Shown: positions 23,273 through 33,938, counted from the stretch's first letter. The stretch is 64,000 nt of DNA from Hibiscus mutabilis (GCA_019671005.1 CM033725.1:37098678-37162677); one strand, 5' to 3'. Notes: a model not told the origin generated them from the sequence alone. A program made the numbers and translations.

Positions 23273-24865
23273 TTGATCAACTCAATATTGCAGCAATCTG
23301 TTACCAAACCATGGTGGGCGAGGGTGAATGCGATAGAAAAAGATGATGAAGCGAAGCAGCTAAAGACTAATGTGTCTGAAATCAAATCTCCTCTAAAGTG
23401 GGTATTTGAACAACTGCACAATGCTGGGATGATTGAGATAGGTATGAAAGTGGAAAAAGAAGTAGAGTCTGATGTGTACTATAAGTATAATTAAGAGCAT
23501 GATCATGAGATTCAACATTGCTTAGAGTTTAGAAGTTTGATACAAAGGATGATGGATAATAAAGAAATAGAGTTCTTCGAGAAGACATGTGAGAGGAAGG
23601 AAGTGGAGGTATGTACCTCCAAGACTTCTGGAGTCAAGTACGAGATACACAAGCCATTGGTTATTTCTGTCAGACCCAAGGCTGGAAGCCTGTCAGACGT
23701 GAAACCAACAATGACTCCCAAGGTCGTGATTTCACCGCTTGTGTCGTTTGCTTTCAAGAATACTCATAGAGTTCCATGGAGCTACGCAACCAGTGTGACT
23801 ATACCTGAAGAAGACAAGTCACAGGAGGAAATAAAATCATCGAACGAAGCAAAGTCGATGTCAGAAGAGGAAAAGGGTGAATAGTCTAGTGTAGGATCAG
23901 TGAATGAGGTAGGACACTTTACCTATAGTGATAGATGTTATTCTCCTGAAGTATCTAAAGAAGCGGAGAATATTAAATGAAAAGCTATAACGGTACCTGT
24001 TAAGATCTTTGAGGAAGAACCTGCTCCAAAAATAAATGAGCCAGTAACAGAAGAGCAAGCTCAAGAATTCTTGAAGTTTCTAAAGCATAGTGAGTACAGT
24101 ATAGCCGAGCAATTGAAAAAGCAACAAGTAAGAATTTCAGTCCTAGAGCTATTGTTAAGTTTTGAGGGGCACCGTAATGCCCTAATGAAGGTTCTCAATC
24201 AGACGTTCGTGCCAAATGACATATCTATGAATAAATTGGACAGAATTGTAAATCATATTAATGCTAAAAATTACATCATATTGATGGATGATGAGATCTT
24301 TGAGGGAGGAATGGGTTCCGTAAAGGCCTTGAACATCACCACACACTGCAAGAGCTATGTGCTACCAAGAGTATTAATTGACAATGGGTCAGCAATGAAT
24401 GTCTTACCGATGGTCACTTTACAGAGGTTGTCGATTGACAACTCACATATAAAGACGTATAAAAACACTGTAAGAGCCTTTGATGGTACAACATGAGACG
24501 TTTTGAGTAAAATTGAAATGACAGTGCTCATCGAGCCCATGATTTACAATGTGGAGTTTGTGGTGATGGAAATTAAGCCGATATACAATTGTTTGCCTGG
24601 AAGGCCTTGGATCCATTCGGCTGGGGCAGTACCATCTTCTCTGCATCAAAAGCTCAAGTTTGTAATAGAAGGGAAACTAGTCAGTATTGGAGCTGAACAG
24701 GACATTATTGCTTCTGTGTCCACAAATAAACCGTATATTAAGACAAAAGATAATGCTTTTAAATATTCATTCAGGGCTTTGGAATTCATAAACGCAATGT
24801 TTATTGTTGAAGGGAGGCCAATACCGCAACCGAAATTGTCAAACTATACCAAAATGACAGTCTAA
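23273..24865 (+). pseudogene. gag/pol linker and aspartic protease of the Tat/Ogre-type element
   Basis: 23273-23494 and 23537-23884 are linker remnants with an acidic Ser/Glu-rich tail. 24071-24496 carries the retropepsin active site VLIDNGSAMNVLP (about 24371-24411; Asp-Asn-Gly in place of the commoner DSG/DTG). After an in-frame TGA, 24503-24865 holds the flap and C-terminal strands ending in CLPGRPWIHSAGAVPS, the usual LGRPW helix region of Tat proteases. It would cleave the polyprotein. The stop and missing upstream frame make it non-functional. Confidence 0.8.
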
Positions 24866-25764
24866 GAGACGCTTGGTAGAGGGCGAGGACTGGAAAATGG
24901 CTTCAGGGATGTTTGCGACCAAAGCCTGTGATAATGAAGAAGGGTTGCTTTGGGCTTAGATTTCAGCCCAGTTTTCAGCACCGAAAAAAAAGATTTGAAG
25001 AAGAGAGAAAGCCAGAGGAGGGCCTACCTCTTAAGGAGTGAAGCATTCTTTAAGCTATGACTTTCCTGGACTTAACTGGTATCTTTAAGTCTTGAGGATT
25101 TGAAAATGTTGAAAAGCAACTTGAAGAGGTCAACCAGGAAACTGCAAAGCTGCATGAAGAGGAGATTTTTGGTAATGACCTGGAAGGACTTTTTGTTGGA
25201 GGAATTTTTGAAGGGGCTCAACCTGGAAGATTTTTGGAGAAGATCTGTCCATGCTTCCCTAGCGAAGTGCTCGACAATTGGATAGTTGAAGATTTTTCTT
25301 TAATGTCTAAGAATAAAGCAGAGTAAATACCATGAACCGCCATGTACCTTTGCTCGCGAGTATAGGGGATTATCTGTAAAGGGCTATCATATCAGTTTAT
25401 TTTAATAAAGATACTTTCATACTGATTCACAAATGGCAAACATGATTCTTTTTTCGCATATTTTCCAAATTTATATTATTATTTTCTTTCCAAGTCTTCA
25501 ACTATTAATTGCATGAATGATCCTGAACCTAATATTGGAGTAGGTCTTGAGCAGCCAGTGTATCTAATGGAAGTCAATGAGGTTGAGGATGAAACATAAT
25601 GTGAAATCCCTGATGAATTACTGAGGTTGGTAGAAAAAGAAGACAAGCATATCTTACCTCACAAGGAAGAGATAGAGATCCTGAATCTGGGGACAGATGA
25701 GGTCAAGAGAGAGGTTAAGATAGGGACTGCTTTCTCACCAAAAACTAGATAAGAGCTGATTGAC

Positions 25765-26671
25765 TTGTTGCGAGAGCTCAAGCATGTCTTCGCCTGGTCA
25801 TATCAAGATATGCTAGGATTGGATATCGACATAGTGGTACACAAACTGCCCATAAGTCCAGAATGCAAATTGGTTCAACAGAAGCTCAAAAGATTAAGGC
25901 CAAAGATGGTACTAAAGATAAAAGAAGAAGTACAAAAACAGATTGATGCTGACTTTTTTGAAGTATCTCAATATCCAAAATGGGTGGCTAATATAGTCCT
26001 GGTACCAAATAAAAACGGGAAAGTATGCATGTGCGTGGATAATAGACTTGAATAGATCCAGCCTAAAGAATAATTTTCCTTTGCCTCACATAGATATCTT
26101 GGTTGACAATATGTCAGGACATTCGTGGTTCCCTTTCATGAATGGATTTTCAGGGTACAATTAGATAAAGATGAACCTGGAAGACATGGACAATATGACA
26201 TTCATAACCCCATAGGGCACATATTGTTACAAAGTAATGCCTTTTGGACTAAAGAATAATGGGGCAACGTACCATCGAGCCATGGTAACCCTATTCCATG
26301 ACATGATGCACATAGAGATTGAGGTATACGTGGATGATATGATTTCCAAATCCCAGGCTGAGGAGGAGCATATCTAGAACCTGAGAAAGTTTTTCTTAAG
26401 ATTAAGAAAATATCAGTTGAAACTCAATACTAATAACTTTACTTTTGGAGTAACGTCAGGAAAACTCATGGGATTTGTTGTTAGTAGAAGAAGAATTGAG
26501 ACATATCCAGATAAGTTGAAAGCAATTCAGAACCTATCGCCGCCTAGTTCACAAAAACAAGTTCGAGGATTCCTCGGGAGATTGAATTATGTTTCTCGAT
26601 TCATCTCTCAAATGACCGATAAATGTGATCCAATATTTAGATTTCTTAAAAAGAATAACCCGAGAGAATGA
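25765..26671 (+). pseudogene. Reverse transcriptase of the Tat/Ogre-type element
   Basis: 25765-26055 covers the RT N-terminus (HVFAWSYQDMLGLD, then ANIVLVPNKNGKVCMCVD). A degraded stretch follows with several stops, in which the PFGLKN motif survives near 26240. The catalytic YVDDMISKS is at 26327-26353. The connection (GFLGRLNYVSRFI) lies in 26417-26671. It would copy element RNA into cDNA. At least five stops or frame changes inactivate it. Confidence 0.85.
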
Positions 26672-27480
26672 GAGAACAATGCCAAGAAACGTTTGACAAG
26701 ATTAAGAAATACTTGATGAATGCTCCAATACTAGTCGCACCGGTTCCAGACAGGCCACTTATCCTTTACTTAACGGTCTATGAACACTTAATGGGGTGTG
26801 TGTTGGGGCAACATGATGAAACAAAGAAGAAAGAAAGAGCCATTTATTATCTAAGGAAAAGTTTACATAGTGTGAAGAATGGTATTCACCAAATCAAAAA
26901 ATGTGTGCTTTGGTTTGGGTGACCCGTATACTCGGATAGTACATGTTATACCATACTACTTGGTTGAGATCTCGGCTCAACCCATTAAAGGATTATGAGC
27001 TTCTGAAATTTGATTTCCCATATGAGGACATGATGAATATCTCCATGAAAGGAAACAGGATTCCAGATAATGAAATTTGGAAAATTTATTTTGATGGGGC
27101 CTTTAATGCCTTAGGACGAGGAATTGGAGCAATGTTAATCTCCCTAAAAATGTGCACTTCATAAGCAAGTTAGAATTTCTTTGCACCAACAACATGGCAT
27201 AATATGAAGCCTGCGTTATGGGGTTGCAAGCTGCTATCGAAAGAAAGATAGAGAATTTGAAAGTGTGTGGTGATCCGGCACTTGTCATCTACCAGCTTCA
27301 TGGAGAGTGGGAAACAAAAGATTCCAAATTGATTGATTATCGAAAGTTGATCCTTGAAATGATAAAAGAGTTCAAAGAAATTACTTTCATGTATATCCCC
27401 AGGGAAGATAACCAAATGGCAGATGTTTTAGCTACATTGGCTTCAGTATTCTTGGCCAACAAACCTGTGGATATGATGCT
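26668..27480 (+). pseudogene. RNase H plus second archaeal-type RNase H of the Tat/Ogre-type element
   Basis: The first RNase H is 26668-26922 (APVPDRPLILYLTVYEHLMG, then AIYYLRKSL). The second starts near 27078 with IWKIYFDGAFNALGRGIGA and continues in another frame from 27218 (GLQAAIERKIENLKV) to the active-site region REDNQMADVLATLAS at about 27400-27440. A tandem second RNase H is diagnostic of the Tat lineage. Frame changes separate the parts. Confidence 0.82.
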
Positions 27481-28516
27481 AATTCAAATACAGAGCTACA
27501 ATACCTATGCTCACTATTATATCATAGAGGAAGAAACAGATAGAAATCTCTGGTATTTCGATATCTTGCAGTACATTGAATACCAAACTTATCCCAAGGA
27601 GGCGAATGATAATGACAAAAGGACCATTAGAAGGATGGCCTCAGGGTATGTGCTTGATGGTGAAATTTTATACAAACGGGGGAAAGATCAAATTTTGTTG
27701 AGATGTGTCAATTCCCAAGAAGCCAGAGAAATTTTGACAGAAGTGCACGACAGAATACGTGGAATGCATGCTAATGGCTAGGAAAATAATGAGATATGGT
27801 TGCTATTGGTTGACTATGGAGGGATATTGCATTGAATATGCTAAGAGGTGTCACAAATGCCAGATATACGTTGATAGAATAAATGCTCCACTGGTACCTT
27901 TACATACGATGAACTCACCATGGCCTTTTGCAATTTGGGGCATGGATGTCATTGGTCAAATTCAACCCAAAGCCTCTAATGGACATCGCTTCATCCTTGT
28001 GGTTATTGATTATTTTACCAAATGGGTGGAAGCAACTTCATATGCTAATATCATAGATCTACAGTCTGTAAATTCTTGAAAAAGGAGATCATCTGTTGAT
28101 ATGAATTACCAGAAAGAATCATTACTGATAATGCCACCAATTTCAACAACAAGGTAATAGCATAAGTGTGTGAGCAGTTCAAAATTATGTACCATAATTC
28201 TGTGACTTACCGCCCTAAGATAAATGGAGCAGTGGAGGCGGCAAACAAAAACATCAAGAAAATTATATCAAAGACGACAGAGACTTACAAAGACTGGTAT
28301 GAGAGGTTACCCTTTGCACTATTTGCGTATCGAACTTCGATATGAACCTCAACTGGGGCAACACCTTACTCTTTGGTCTATGGGACAGAAGCAATACTTC
28401 CTATTGGGGTTGAAATTCTATCTCTTTGAGTTTTGTCCGAAGTGAAACTAGACAAAGCGGAGTGGGTACAGACTCGATTTGATAAGCTAAATCTCATTGA
28501 AGAAAAAAGGTTGAAT
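27480..28516 (+). pseudogene. Integrase of the Tat/Ogre-type element, C-terminally truncated
   Basis: 27640-27781 is the pre-integrase segment (YKRGKDQILLRCV). 27759-28079 has the CHKCQ half of the HHCC zinc finger and the first catalytic Asp (WGMDVIGQIQPKASNGH). The remaining core (NSVTYRPKINGAVEAANKN, with the Glu of DDE) is at about 28196-28253. The GTEAILPIGVEI-like segment follows near 28380. Recognisable homology ends at EEKRLNAL (about 28516), after which unrelated sequence starts. It would insert cDNA into the genome. Confidence 0.8.
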
Positions 28517-28747
28517 GCACTATTTTATAAAAACTAAGGACCAAAAACCAATTTCATCTAAAACAGGATCAATCCCCATCATCTTTATTCCCTTTATGAA
28601 ATCGTACAATTGCTTTTGACTACACCTTGTGTCAAAAGATGTCTACAGAGGATAAGATAACAACTTCCTACATCAATCTCAATATAAACTATTATACTCT
28701 ATCAAACAAAGAATGTAAAGACTGTTACTCCCTATTACCTTCTTAGG

Positions 28748-29341
28748 CTATCCTGATTTAGATTCTTTGTATGTCGCTTTCTCTTTTTCAGTTTCATCAA
28801 TGTAAGGTTGTTTGTCTTCCTTCAGCATTTCCTTCCATTTCTTGCCTAACTCTTTCCTAACATACAAATGACAAATTCAAATAAATTTAACATTTTACAC
28901 ATCATAAAGCACTAAAACCTACCTCATGAGTCACTTTTTGCTCAGTTTGCTTCATCCTTTTACATTCACCTTTACTGTAAAACAAGAAAAAAAAACAATG
29001 ATATACATTCATTCATTCTGCATTTCAATTCAATAAGAACACATAAAGATAATCAACTTACTAAAATTGCATGAAGGGAGGCAATGTTTTTTCTCGTACG
29101 GCTTTTCACATATGGTCAGCATCTCATACGGAGCTTCCTTAGCAACTTCGTTATCAACAACTTCATTACCAACTTTATCATTACCATCTTTATCAGAAAA
29201 TTCTTTAGGAACTTTATCATTACCTTCTTTATCAACAACTTCTTTACCAACTTCATTATCACCATCTTTATCAGCAACTTCTTTACCAACATCATCAGCA
29301 ACACCGTCAAAAACGGGATTCATATTTACAATAGTCATCAT
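28748..29341 (-). pseudogene. Possible decayed HMG-box gene with acidic repeat N-terminus
   Basis: Minus-strand exons can be traced. An ATG at 29341 opens MMTIVNMNPVFDGVADD, then an acidic repeat (VGKEVADKDGDNE, VGKEVVDKEGNDK, VPKEFSDKDGNDK), up to a GTAAGT donor at 29061. A middle piece at about 28974-28923 follows (KRMKQTEQKVTHE, donor GTAGGT at 28922). The last exon at about 28861-28748 encodes LGKKWKEMLKEDKQPYIDET then EKEKATYKE and a stop. The last exon matches helices 2 and 3 of an HMG box, a DNA-bending domain. The first half of the box (PPSAFFxF) is not visible and phases do not join cleanly, so it may be broken, or the exon model may be wrong. Confidence 0.5.
29140..29300 (-). repeat. 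39-bp coding minisatellite (acidic 13-residue repeat)
   Basis: About 3.5 imperfect copies of a 39-bp unit that on the minus strand encodes VGKEVxDKxGNDK-like 13-mers. All three forward frames also stay open because the unit lacks stops, which produces spurious long frames on the plus strand. Confidence 0.85.
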
Positions 29342-29419
29342 AGGGATTAAATCTTCACATGAATCAGTGCAGAAACAAACCAATACACTAAAAAATAAAC
29401 ACATCCTTTTTACAAACAA

Positions 29420-30950
29420 ATCTAACCTTTTTAAGTTAAAGTCGCTGAAAACTTACCATTTAAAAAAACCGAAAGATGACAAATTTTTTACTTTAAATAG
29501 ATTTCCTCCAAGAACAAATGGATTCCATACCAAAATTTCAAAATACAAACCCTAGATTTTAAGTATTTCAAAAATAAACAAAAAACTTAGGGTTTTGCTT
29601 TGCTTGTTACCTTCGCAATTGAGACGATTACACGGGTTCAATTGCAGACCTAAGTTTATGTTTCGATCCTCTAAACTGACTGAAACGTTTTTTTTTCAAT
29701 TTCACAGGGTTCTCAATATTTTCAAAGGGGAATGAATTCTAATCCCAAACTGTTATTAAACAAGTGAAGGTCTGAGTCTCATTCTAGGAGCCGAAGGGTT
29801 TTATTCGCTACGAGTAGCGAAACGAAAACGTGCGTTTCGAAACCTAAAAGAAACACCAGAAATATGGATCGTTAAACCAAAAATATTATCATCTTCAACT
29901 TTAGGTCGCGAAACGTCTTGACATATTCCGATACTTGTCGATTGCGCCTAATATATTATCTACTTCCTAAACTTTTACGGTTTCTACATCTAGTTTTATC
30001 TATCCAACATACCTTTTGCTAATCTCGGTACTTATACGTCCATTCCTAAACATACTATACAAACATGTATTCTTAAAGTCACTTTAAACATTTCTAGTTT
30101 ACACCTTTTCTACAGCTTCCGGAACATGTACAAAAGTTTCGATATCATGAGAAAAACGTCAATTGTTACGCGCTAACGCTTAAATGTTACTTTCACATCA
30201 GGCTGTTTCATTACTCCATATCAAATTTCGAGACATCTTCTTCCAACTTTACTTGTTAGATATTTCACTAACAATTTGGATTTAAACTATTAACTATCGG
30301 TTCCCGTACATACTAGATATTTCCACAACATATTCATTATTTTAACTTTTGACATTGCAACACAAATTTCATCCACATATTTACCGGCAAAGACATTTTC
30401 ATGTTTCCGTGTGTTTTTATGGGAATTTAAATCTAACGGTTAAAATCATAAATTTTCCCATGTGGCGGCTTTATTAGCCATACACTAACTTATCATTTCT
30501 TAGACTCACCCATCAAATGTGTAATTGTCTAAAAAAAAATTTACCTGCCACGCCATATTTTATGGATATCACTTAAATATTTATGTGATCAAACTAACAC
30601 AATTGAAAGTATAATGGTCATATCAAAACCAATTATAGTTAGGTGATCATATAAATAATTTACCTAAAAATTAATAAAGTGAATGATTTTTATTAGTTGA
30701 GACAGATAAAAATTCATGATATAATTTCTTTTAATTTTAATTTTCTTTTCAAACTACCCAATAAACTCTGAGAACGTATGCTTTTGGTTTTCATCATTGA
30801 AGCCTCACCGTTCATTCTGAAAAGGCCGTTATTTTCCCGCATTCTTCGAATCTACAATTTTCTTCTCATTGTTTTCCATTTCTAAACATCAAAATCATAT
30901 ATTTCCAAAAAGAAAATCCAGCCACAGTAATTTTCGATCAATCAACCAAA
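29420..30950. other. Intergenic stretch, no gene seen
   Basis: AT-rich sequence between the HMG-like remnant and the PMD-like gene. On the minus strand tcaattgcgaaggtaacaag near 29610-29630 looks like a 5' UTR exon end with donor for the HMG-like gene. 29804-29839 holds two overlapping short hairpins (TTCGCTAC/GTAGCGAA and CGAAACG/CGTTTCG). 30680-30730 resembles, inverted, the sequence near 13125. Nothing else was recognised. Confidence 0.5.
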
Positions 30951-30955
30951 CAAAG

Positions 30956-31052
30956 GTGCAAATTCTTTATGGAAATTTAGTCTTAAAGAGGAGAGAAAAA
31001 AGGTTTTATTAGTTGATTCTTTCTCTTCTTTTTTTTCTCTGTGATTTTGTAG
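30956..31052 (+). other. Probable 5' UTR intron of the PMD-like gene
   Basis: Sequence between caaag/GTGCAAATTC and a pyrimidine-rich tract ending TGATTTTGTAG/gtattc, 97 bp, T-rich and typical of plant introns. The ATG lies 13 bp after the acceptor. Inferred from splice consensus only. Confidence 0.55.
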
Positions 31053-31065
31053 GTATTCAAAGAAA

Positions 31066-31890
31066 ATGGAGGATTCCGATGAGAATGAAGCAAAACTAAT
31101 CGAACTGACTAAAGAAATCGAATTGCTTCAGCAAGAAAAGCTTGAATTGGGCAACGAGAACAGAGAAGTGAAGGAAAATATCAAGAGACTAACCCTAGAA
31201 TTCCATGATTTACAAAACCAGGAAGAGGAAGTGAAACAAGAATTGGACCAATGGGAAGATGATAACGCCATGCTCGAATCGCTCGCCACTAGATCCACCG
31301 ATCTCGAAAACGAGGTCTCGAGGCTGCAACATGATCTCATAACTTCCATGGGTGAAATAGACGAAGTGAACAAAGAGGCGGCCGGTTTAAAGAGAGGACT
31401 GGAAGAGAAAGCGACGCTGATCGAATCATTGGAGAAGGAAATGGACGATTTGAAGAAAGAGAAAATGGAGATCGAGAAGAAAGAGAGGGATCTGGAGAGG
31501 AAATTAGGGGTTTTACAAGTGAGGGAGATACAAGAGAGGAGTAAAAACGTACGGATGGAAGACAAAATGAAGGAGAAAATCGATGAATTGCAGAAGAAAG
31601 TGGAGGCGCTTGAAGCGGAGGCGGGGAAGACGAGGCTTGAATTGGATAAAACCAACGCGGAGAAATTAGAATTGGAGGAAAGGGCGTTGTTGTTGGAGTC
31701 CAACATGTTGGAATTGAAGGGCGCGGTGGAAAGGAAGACGAGGGAAGCCATTCAAGGAAGGTCGAGGGATAAAGGGTTCAAGGGCTGGTTGTTTAGGGTG
31801 CCGGTGGTGGCGGCAGGATCAGCGGCGGTTCTTTTTGCGGCTGCCGTCGCCTATCTAGGTCGTAGGAAGCGAATCAGCGATAGTGGTTGA
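31066..31890 (+). CDS. Tail-anchored coiled-coil protein, PEROXISOMAL AND MITOCHONDRIAL DIVISION FACTOR (PMD1/2)-like
   Basis: Single-exon coding region of 274 residues. Residues 1-230 are almost entirely heptad coiled coil rich in Glu, Lys and Leu. Residues 232-244 form a basic linker (RSRDKGFKGWLFR). Residues 245-264 are one membrane span (VPVVAAGSAAVLFAAAVAYL), followed by a short basic tail GRRKRISDSG. This is the layout of Arabidopsis PMD1 and PMD2, plant-specific tail-anchored proteins on peroxisomes and mitochondria that promote organelle division and morphology independently of the DRP3 machinery; those are somewhat longer. The ATG at 31066 is the first in frame and follows a likely UTR intron. 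The gene is undisturbed, with higher GC than its surroundings, although MITEs and hairpins lie within 2 kb downstream. Another tail-anchored coiled-coil family is possible, but the linker and span fit PMD best. Confidence 0.85.
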   Translation: MEDSDENEAKLIELTKEIELLQQEKLELGNENREVKENIKRLTLEFHDLQNQEEEVKQELDQWEDDNAMLESLATRSTDLENEVSRLQHDLITSMGEIDEVNKEAAGLKRGLEEKATLIESLEKEMDDLKKEKMEIEKKERDLERKLGVLQVREIQERSKNVRMEDKMKEKIDELQKKVEALEAEAGKTRLELDKTNAEKLELEERALLLESNMLELKGAVERKTREAIQGRSRDKGFKGWLFRVPVVAAGSAAVLFAAAVAYLGRRKRISDSG

Positions 31891-32402
31891 TGGTATTGGT
31901 TGCTGCTGTGGAGGATCAATGAGGTTAGTGTTTTATTGTTTTATGTTATTATTTCTTTATTTGTTTTGGGTTTTCAACTTTGTACCGGAACTCAATTTTA
32001 GTTTCAAAACTACGATTTTGTTTTACATAAAGATAAATCTTTATTTGGTTTAGGGTTTTTATATATATTTTTATACTGCGTTGTTCGAACTCTTTTTATT
32101 ACTGTAATCATTCAATAAGTTTTTTTAACATATAAGTTCAGTTTTTTTAACATATTAATTTCATTTTTATACTTTATATAATTAGTGTTTTTAATATTTT
32201 GTCCTTATACATTTCAATCCAAAAACTAACACATTTTAAAATATTGACCGATATGAACATGTGACTATCTGACCAAAAAATATATTTGACTTTAATTAAA
32301 AATGATAATCGATAATTCAAGTGTTTTAAATTTTCTTTTTAAGTAGTTTAGTCTAAAAAGTTTATCAAATTGTAAATTGATTCTATTTATTTTTAAAATT
32401 TA
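31891..32402. other. 3' flank of the PMD-like gene
   Basis: T-rich sequence expected to contain the 3' UTR and polyadenylation region (aataagtttttttaac near 32112). No further gene. Confidence 0.4.
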
Positions 32403-32660
32403 CTCTCTTCGTCCCATAAAATTTGTTGCTCGTTGAATTTTCACGTAGTTTTAAGGGGAGAAAACTTGTGTAATTGATGTATTGTAAAATATTTAAAATA
32501 ACAGTTTCATCTTTAAGAAGTTAGTTTGTTTTGTTGGTAAACTAAAAAGAGTGTAAAAAAAATGTGGCTCGTAAAAGTTGTTGAATTTTTTAATGAGACA
32601 ATTTAAGTGAAATAATTTTAAAATACAAAAATGATAAGTTTTATGGGATAGAGGAGTGTT
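32403..32660. mobile_element. Stowaway-like MITE
   Basis: The left end CTCTCTTCGTCCCATAAAAT (32403-32422) and the inverted right end (CTCCTCTATCCCATAAAAC, from about 32657 inward) match the CTCCCTCCGTCCC consensus of Tc1/mariner Stowaway elements. TA flanks both sides within a few bases. About 255 bp with no coding region. Confidence 0.75.
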
Positions 32661-32677
32661 ATAATCCAATAATGTGA

Positions 32678-32826
32678 AATTGTATTCAGGGCTCAAACTA
32701 GGGACAATTGAGAAAGATGTCCAACGGCTAACCATTGTATCAAAGTAACAATTTTCTAGTTTGATACAATGATTAAGTGTTCACCTCCCTTCTCAATTGT
32801 CTTTGGTTGGAGCCTCAAATGCAATT
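32678..32826. repeat. 149-bp near-palindromic hairpin (foldback MITE)
   Basis: The left arm ggctcaaactagggacaatt continues to gagaa and pairs with ttctcaattgtctttggttg continuing to gagcc on the right. The inner stem CATTGTATCAAA / TTTGATACAATG is perfect around a 14-bp loop. The outer ends aattgtattcag and tcaaatgcaatt also pair imperfectly. Transcribed RNA would fold into a long hairpin. Confidence 0.85.
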
Positions 32827-33269
32827 CATATTTTTCTTATTTTTTACCAATAAATTAAATAACATGTATTATCATCTTATTGAAAGATATTAATTTATTA
32901 AATAAATAACAAACATTTTAATATTATAGACATTAGACCAAATTATAAATTTTAGAAATATATAGGGATGAATTTAAGAATAAATAAAACTTTTAGAGGC
33001 TGAATTAAATAATAAAAAAACTAAGAGACTTGACATGTTATTTACTATTGAAGTCACATGTATTTTTTATGGTAAGAATTGTCACGTGACATTCTTTGAT
33101 TGACTAAAAAAATTAAATAGCCGTGTTTTTCTGAAATAAACAATGACAAAAATATTAGGGATACTAATGATATAAAACAACAAAACATACTAAATTGAGA
33201 AAACAAGTAAATATTTGGTGACAAAAAGTGTATTAATTGAAGGGTTTTGCTATGTAGCACTAAGGGGTG

Positions 33270-33560
33270 TATATAAGAAGGTTAAAACTTTGATACACAG
33301 GCTGTGTAAAATTAATTTTACACAAGCCTTTGTATTTATACTATAAAAACTCAAATCTTAAATTCCTAACTCTAACCCTAGAAAACTAAACCCTAAACCT
33401 TAAACCCTAAATTCTAAATACTAACCTTAAATTCTAAACCCTACAACCTAAACCCCTAAACTTTAAACCCTAAACTTAAACCCTAACCCCTAAAACTAAA
33501 AGGCACGTGTAAACTAAAATTTACACGGCCTGTGTATCAATGTTTTTTCCATATAAGAAT
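33270..33560. mobile_element. MITE-like element with 25-40 bp TIRs around CCCTAAA-like core
   Basis: Left TIR 33286-33310 (aactttgatacacaggctgt continuing gtaaa) pairs with 33520-33544 (tttacacggcctgtgtatca continuing atgtt), and weaker pairing extends outward to about 33270 and 33560. Just inside each TIR is a small palindrome (gtgtaaaattaattttacac at 33304-33323 and cgtgtaaactaaaatttacacg-like at about 33506-33527). The core 33355-33500 is a run of degenerate aaccctaaa words. No coding region. Confidence 0.7.
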
Positions 33561-33639
33561 TACTATATTATTATTATTAGTGTTTATTTTACATTTCAAT
33601 AGAATCTATTAGAATGTAATAATTACATTCTCTAAAAAT

Positions 33640-33938
33640 TAAACATCATTAATTTAAATCATTTAATGTAATTAAGCCTTAAAACTTTAAACATTAAACC
33701 TTAAAAAGTAAAAAATAAACTTAATCCTAAACACTAAAAAATATAAAACTATATACACTAAACTTTAAACCCTAAATTCTAACAACTAAACTTTAAACCC
33801 TCAAACAATAAAACCCTAAACCATATATCATAAACAATAAACCCTAAATCTTAAAAACCACAAGCACTAAAAATCATAAAAACCACTAAAGACTAAAGCC
33901 TAAAGCCATAAATCATAAATCCTAAAACTTTAAACCAT
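33640..33938. repeat. Degenerate CCCTAAA-like low-complexity tract
   Basis: Repeated aaccctaaa, taaaccttaaa and ataaaccctaaat words without regular spacing, similar to the core of the neighbouring MITE-like element and to 3318-3490 and 14210-14720. It ends with ACCAT, the target duplication of the adjoining solo LTR, and the same kind of sequence resumes at 60031. Not a true telomere array. Confidence 0.7.

Larger units (their letters stand above)
16314..28516 (+). mobile_element. Tat/Ogre-type Ty3/gypsy retrotransposon, decayed and 3'-truncated
   Basis: Order on the plus strand: 5' LTR (16314-18853), PBS, an extra ORF1 with coiled coil, gag, protease, RT, RNase H, a second archaeal-type RNase H, integrase. 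An ORF upstream of gag and a dual RNase H are hallmarks of the Tat/Ogre lineage. Every reading frame is broken. The integrase C-terminus stops near 28510 and no 3' LTR or polypurine tract follows, so the 3' end has been lost. A related solo LTR in opposite orientation occupies 33939-60025. Confidence 0.82.

Noticed and set aside
29067..29555. 162-codon and 88-codon open frames on the plus strand
   Set aside because: Generated by the stop-free 39-bp minisatellite; the minus frame has a start, splice donors and a recognisable downstream exon.
31128..31751. 207-codon open frame on the minus strand, Ser-rich
   Set aside because: Exactly antisense to the PMD-like gene; a Glu/Lys-rich coiled coil gives Ser/Phe-rich open antisense frames.
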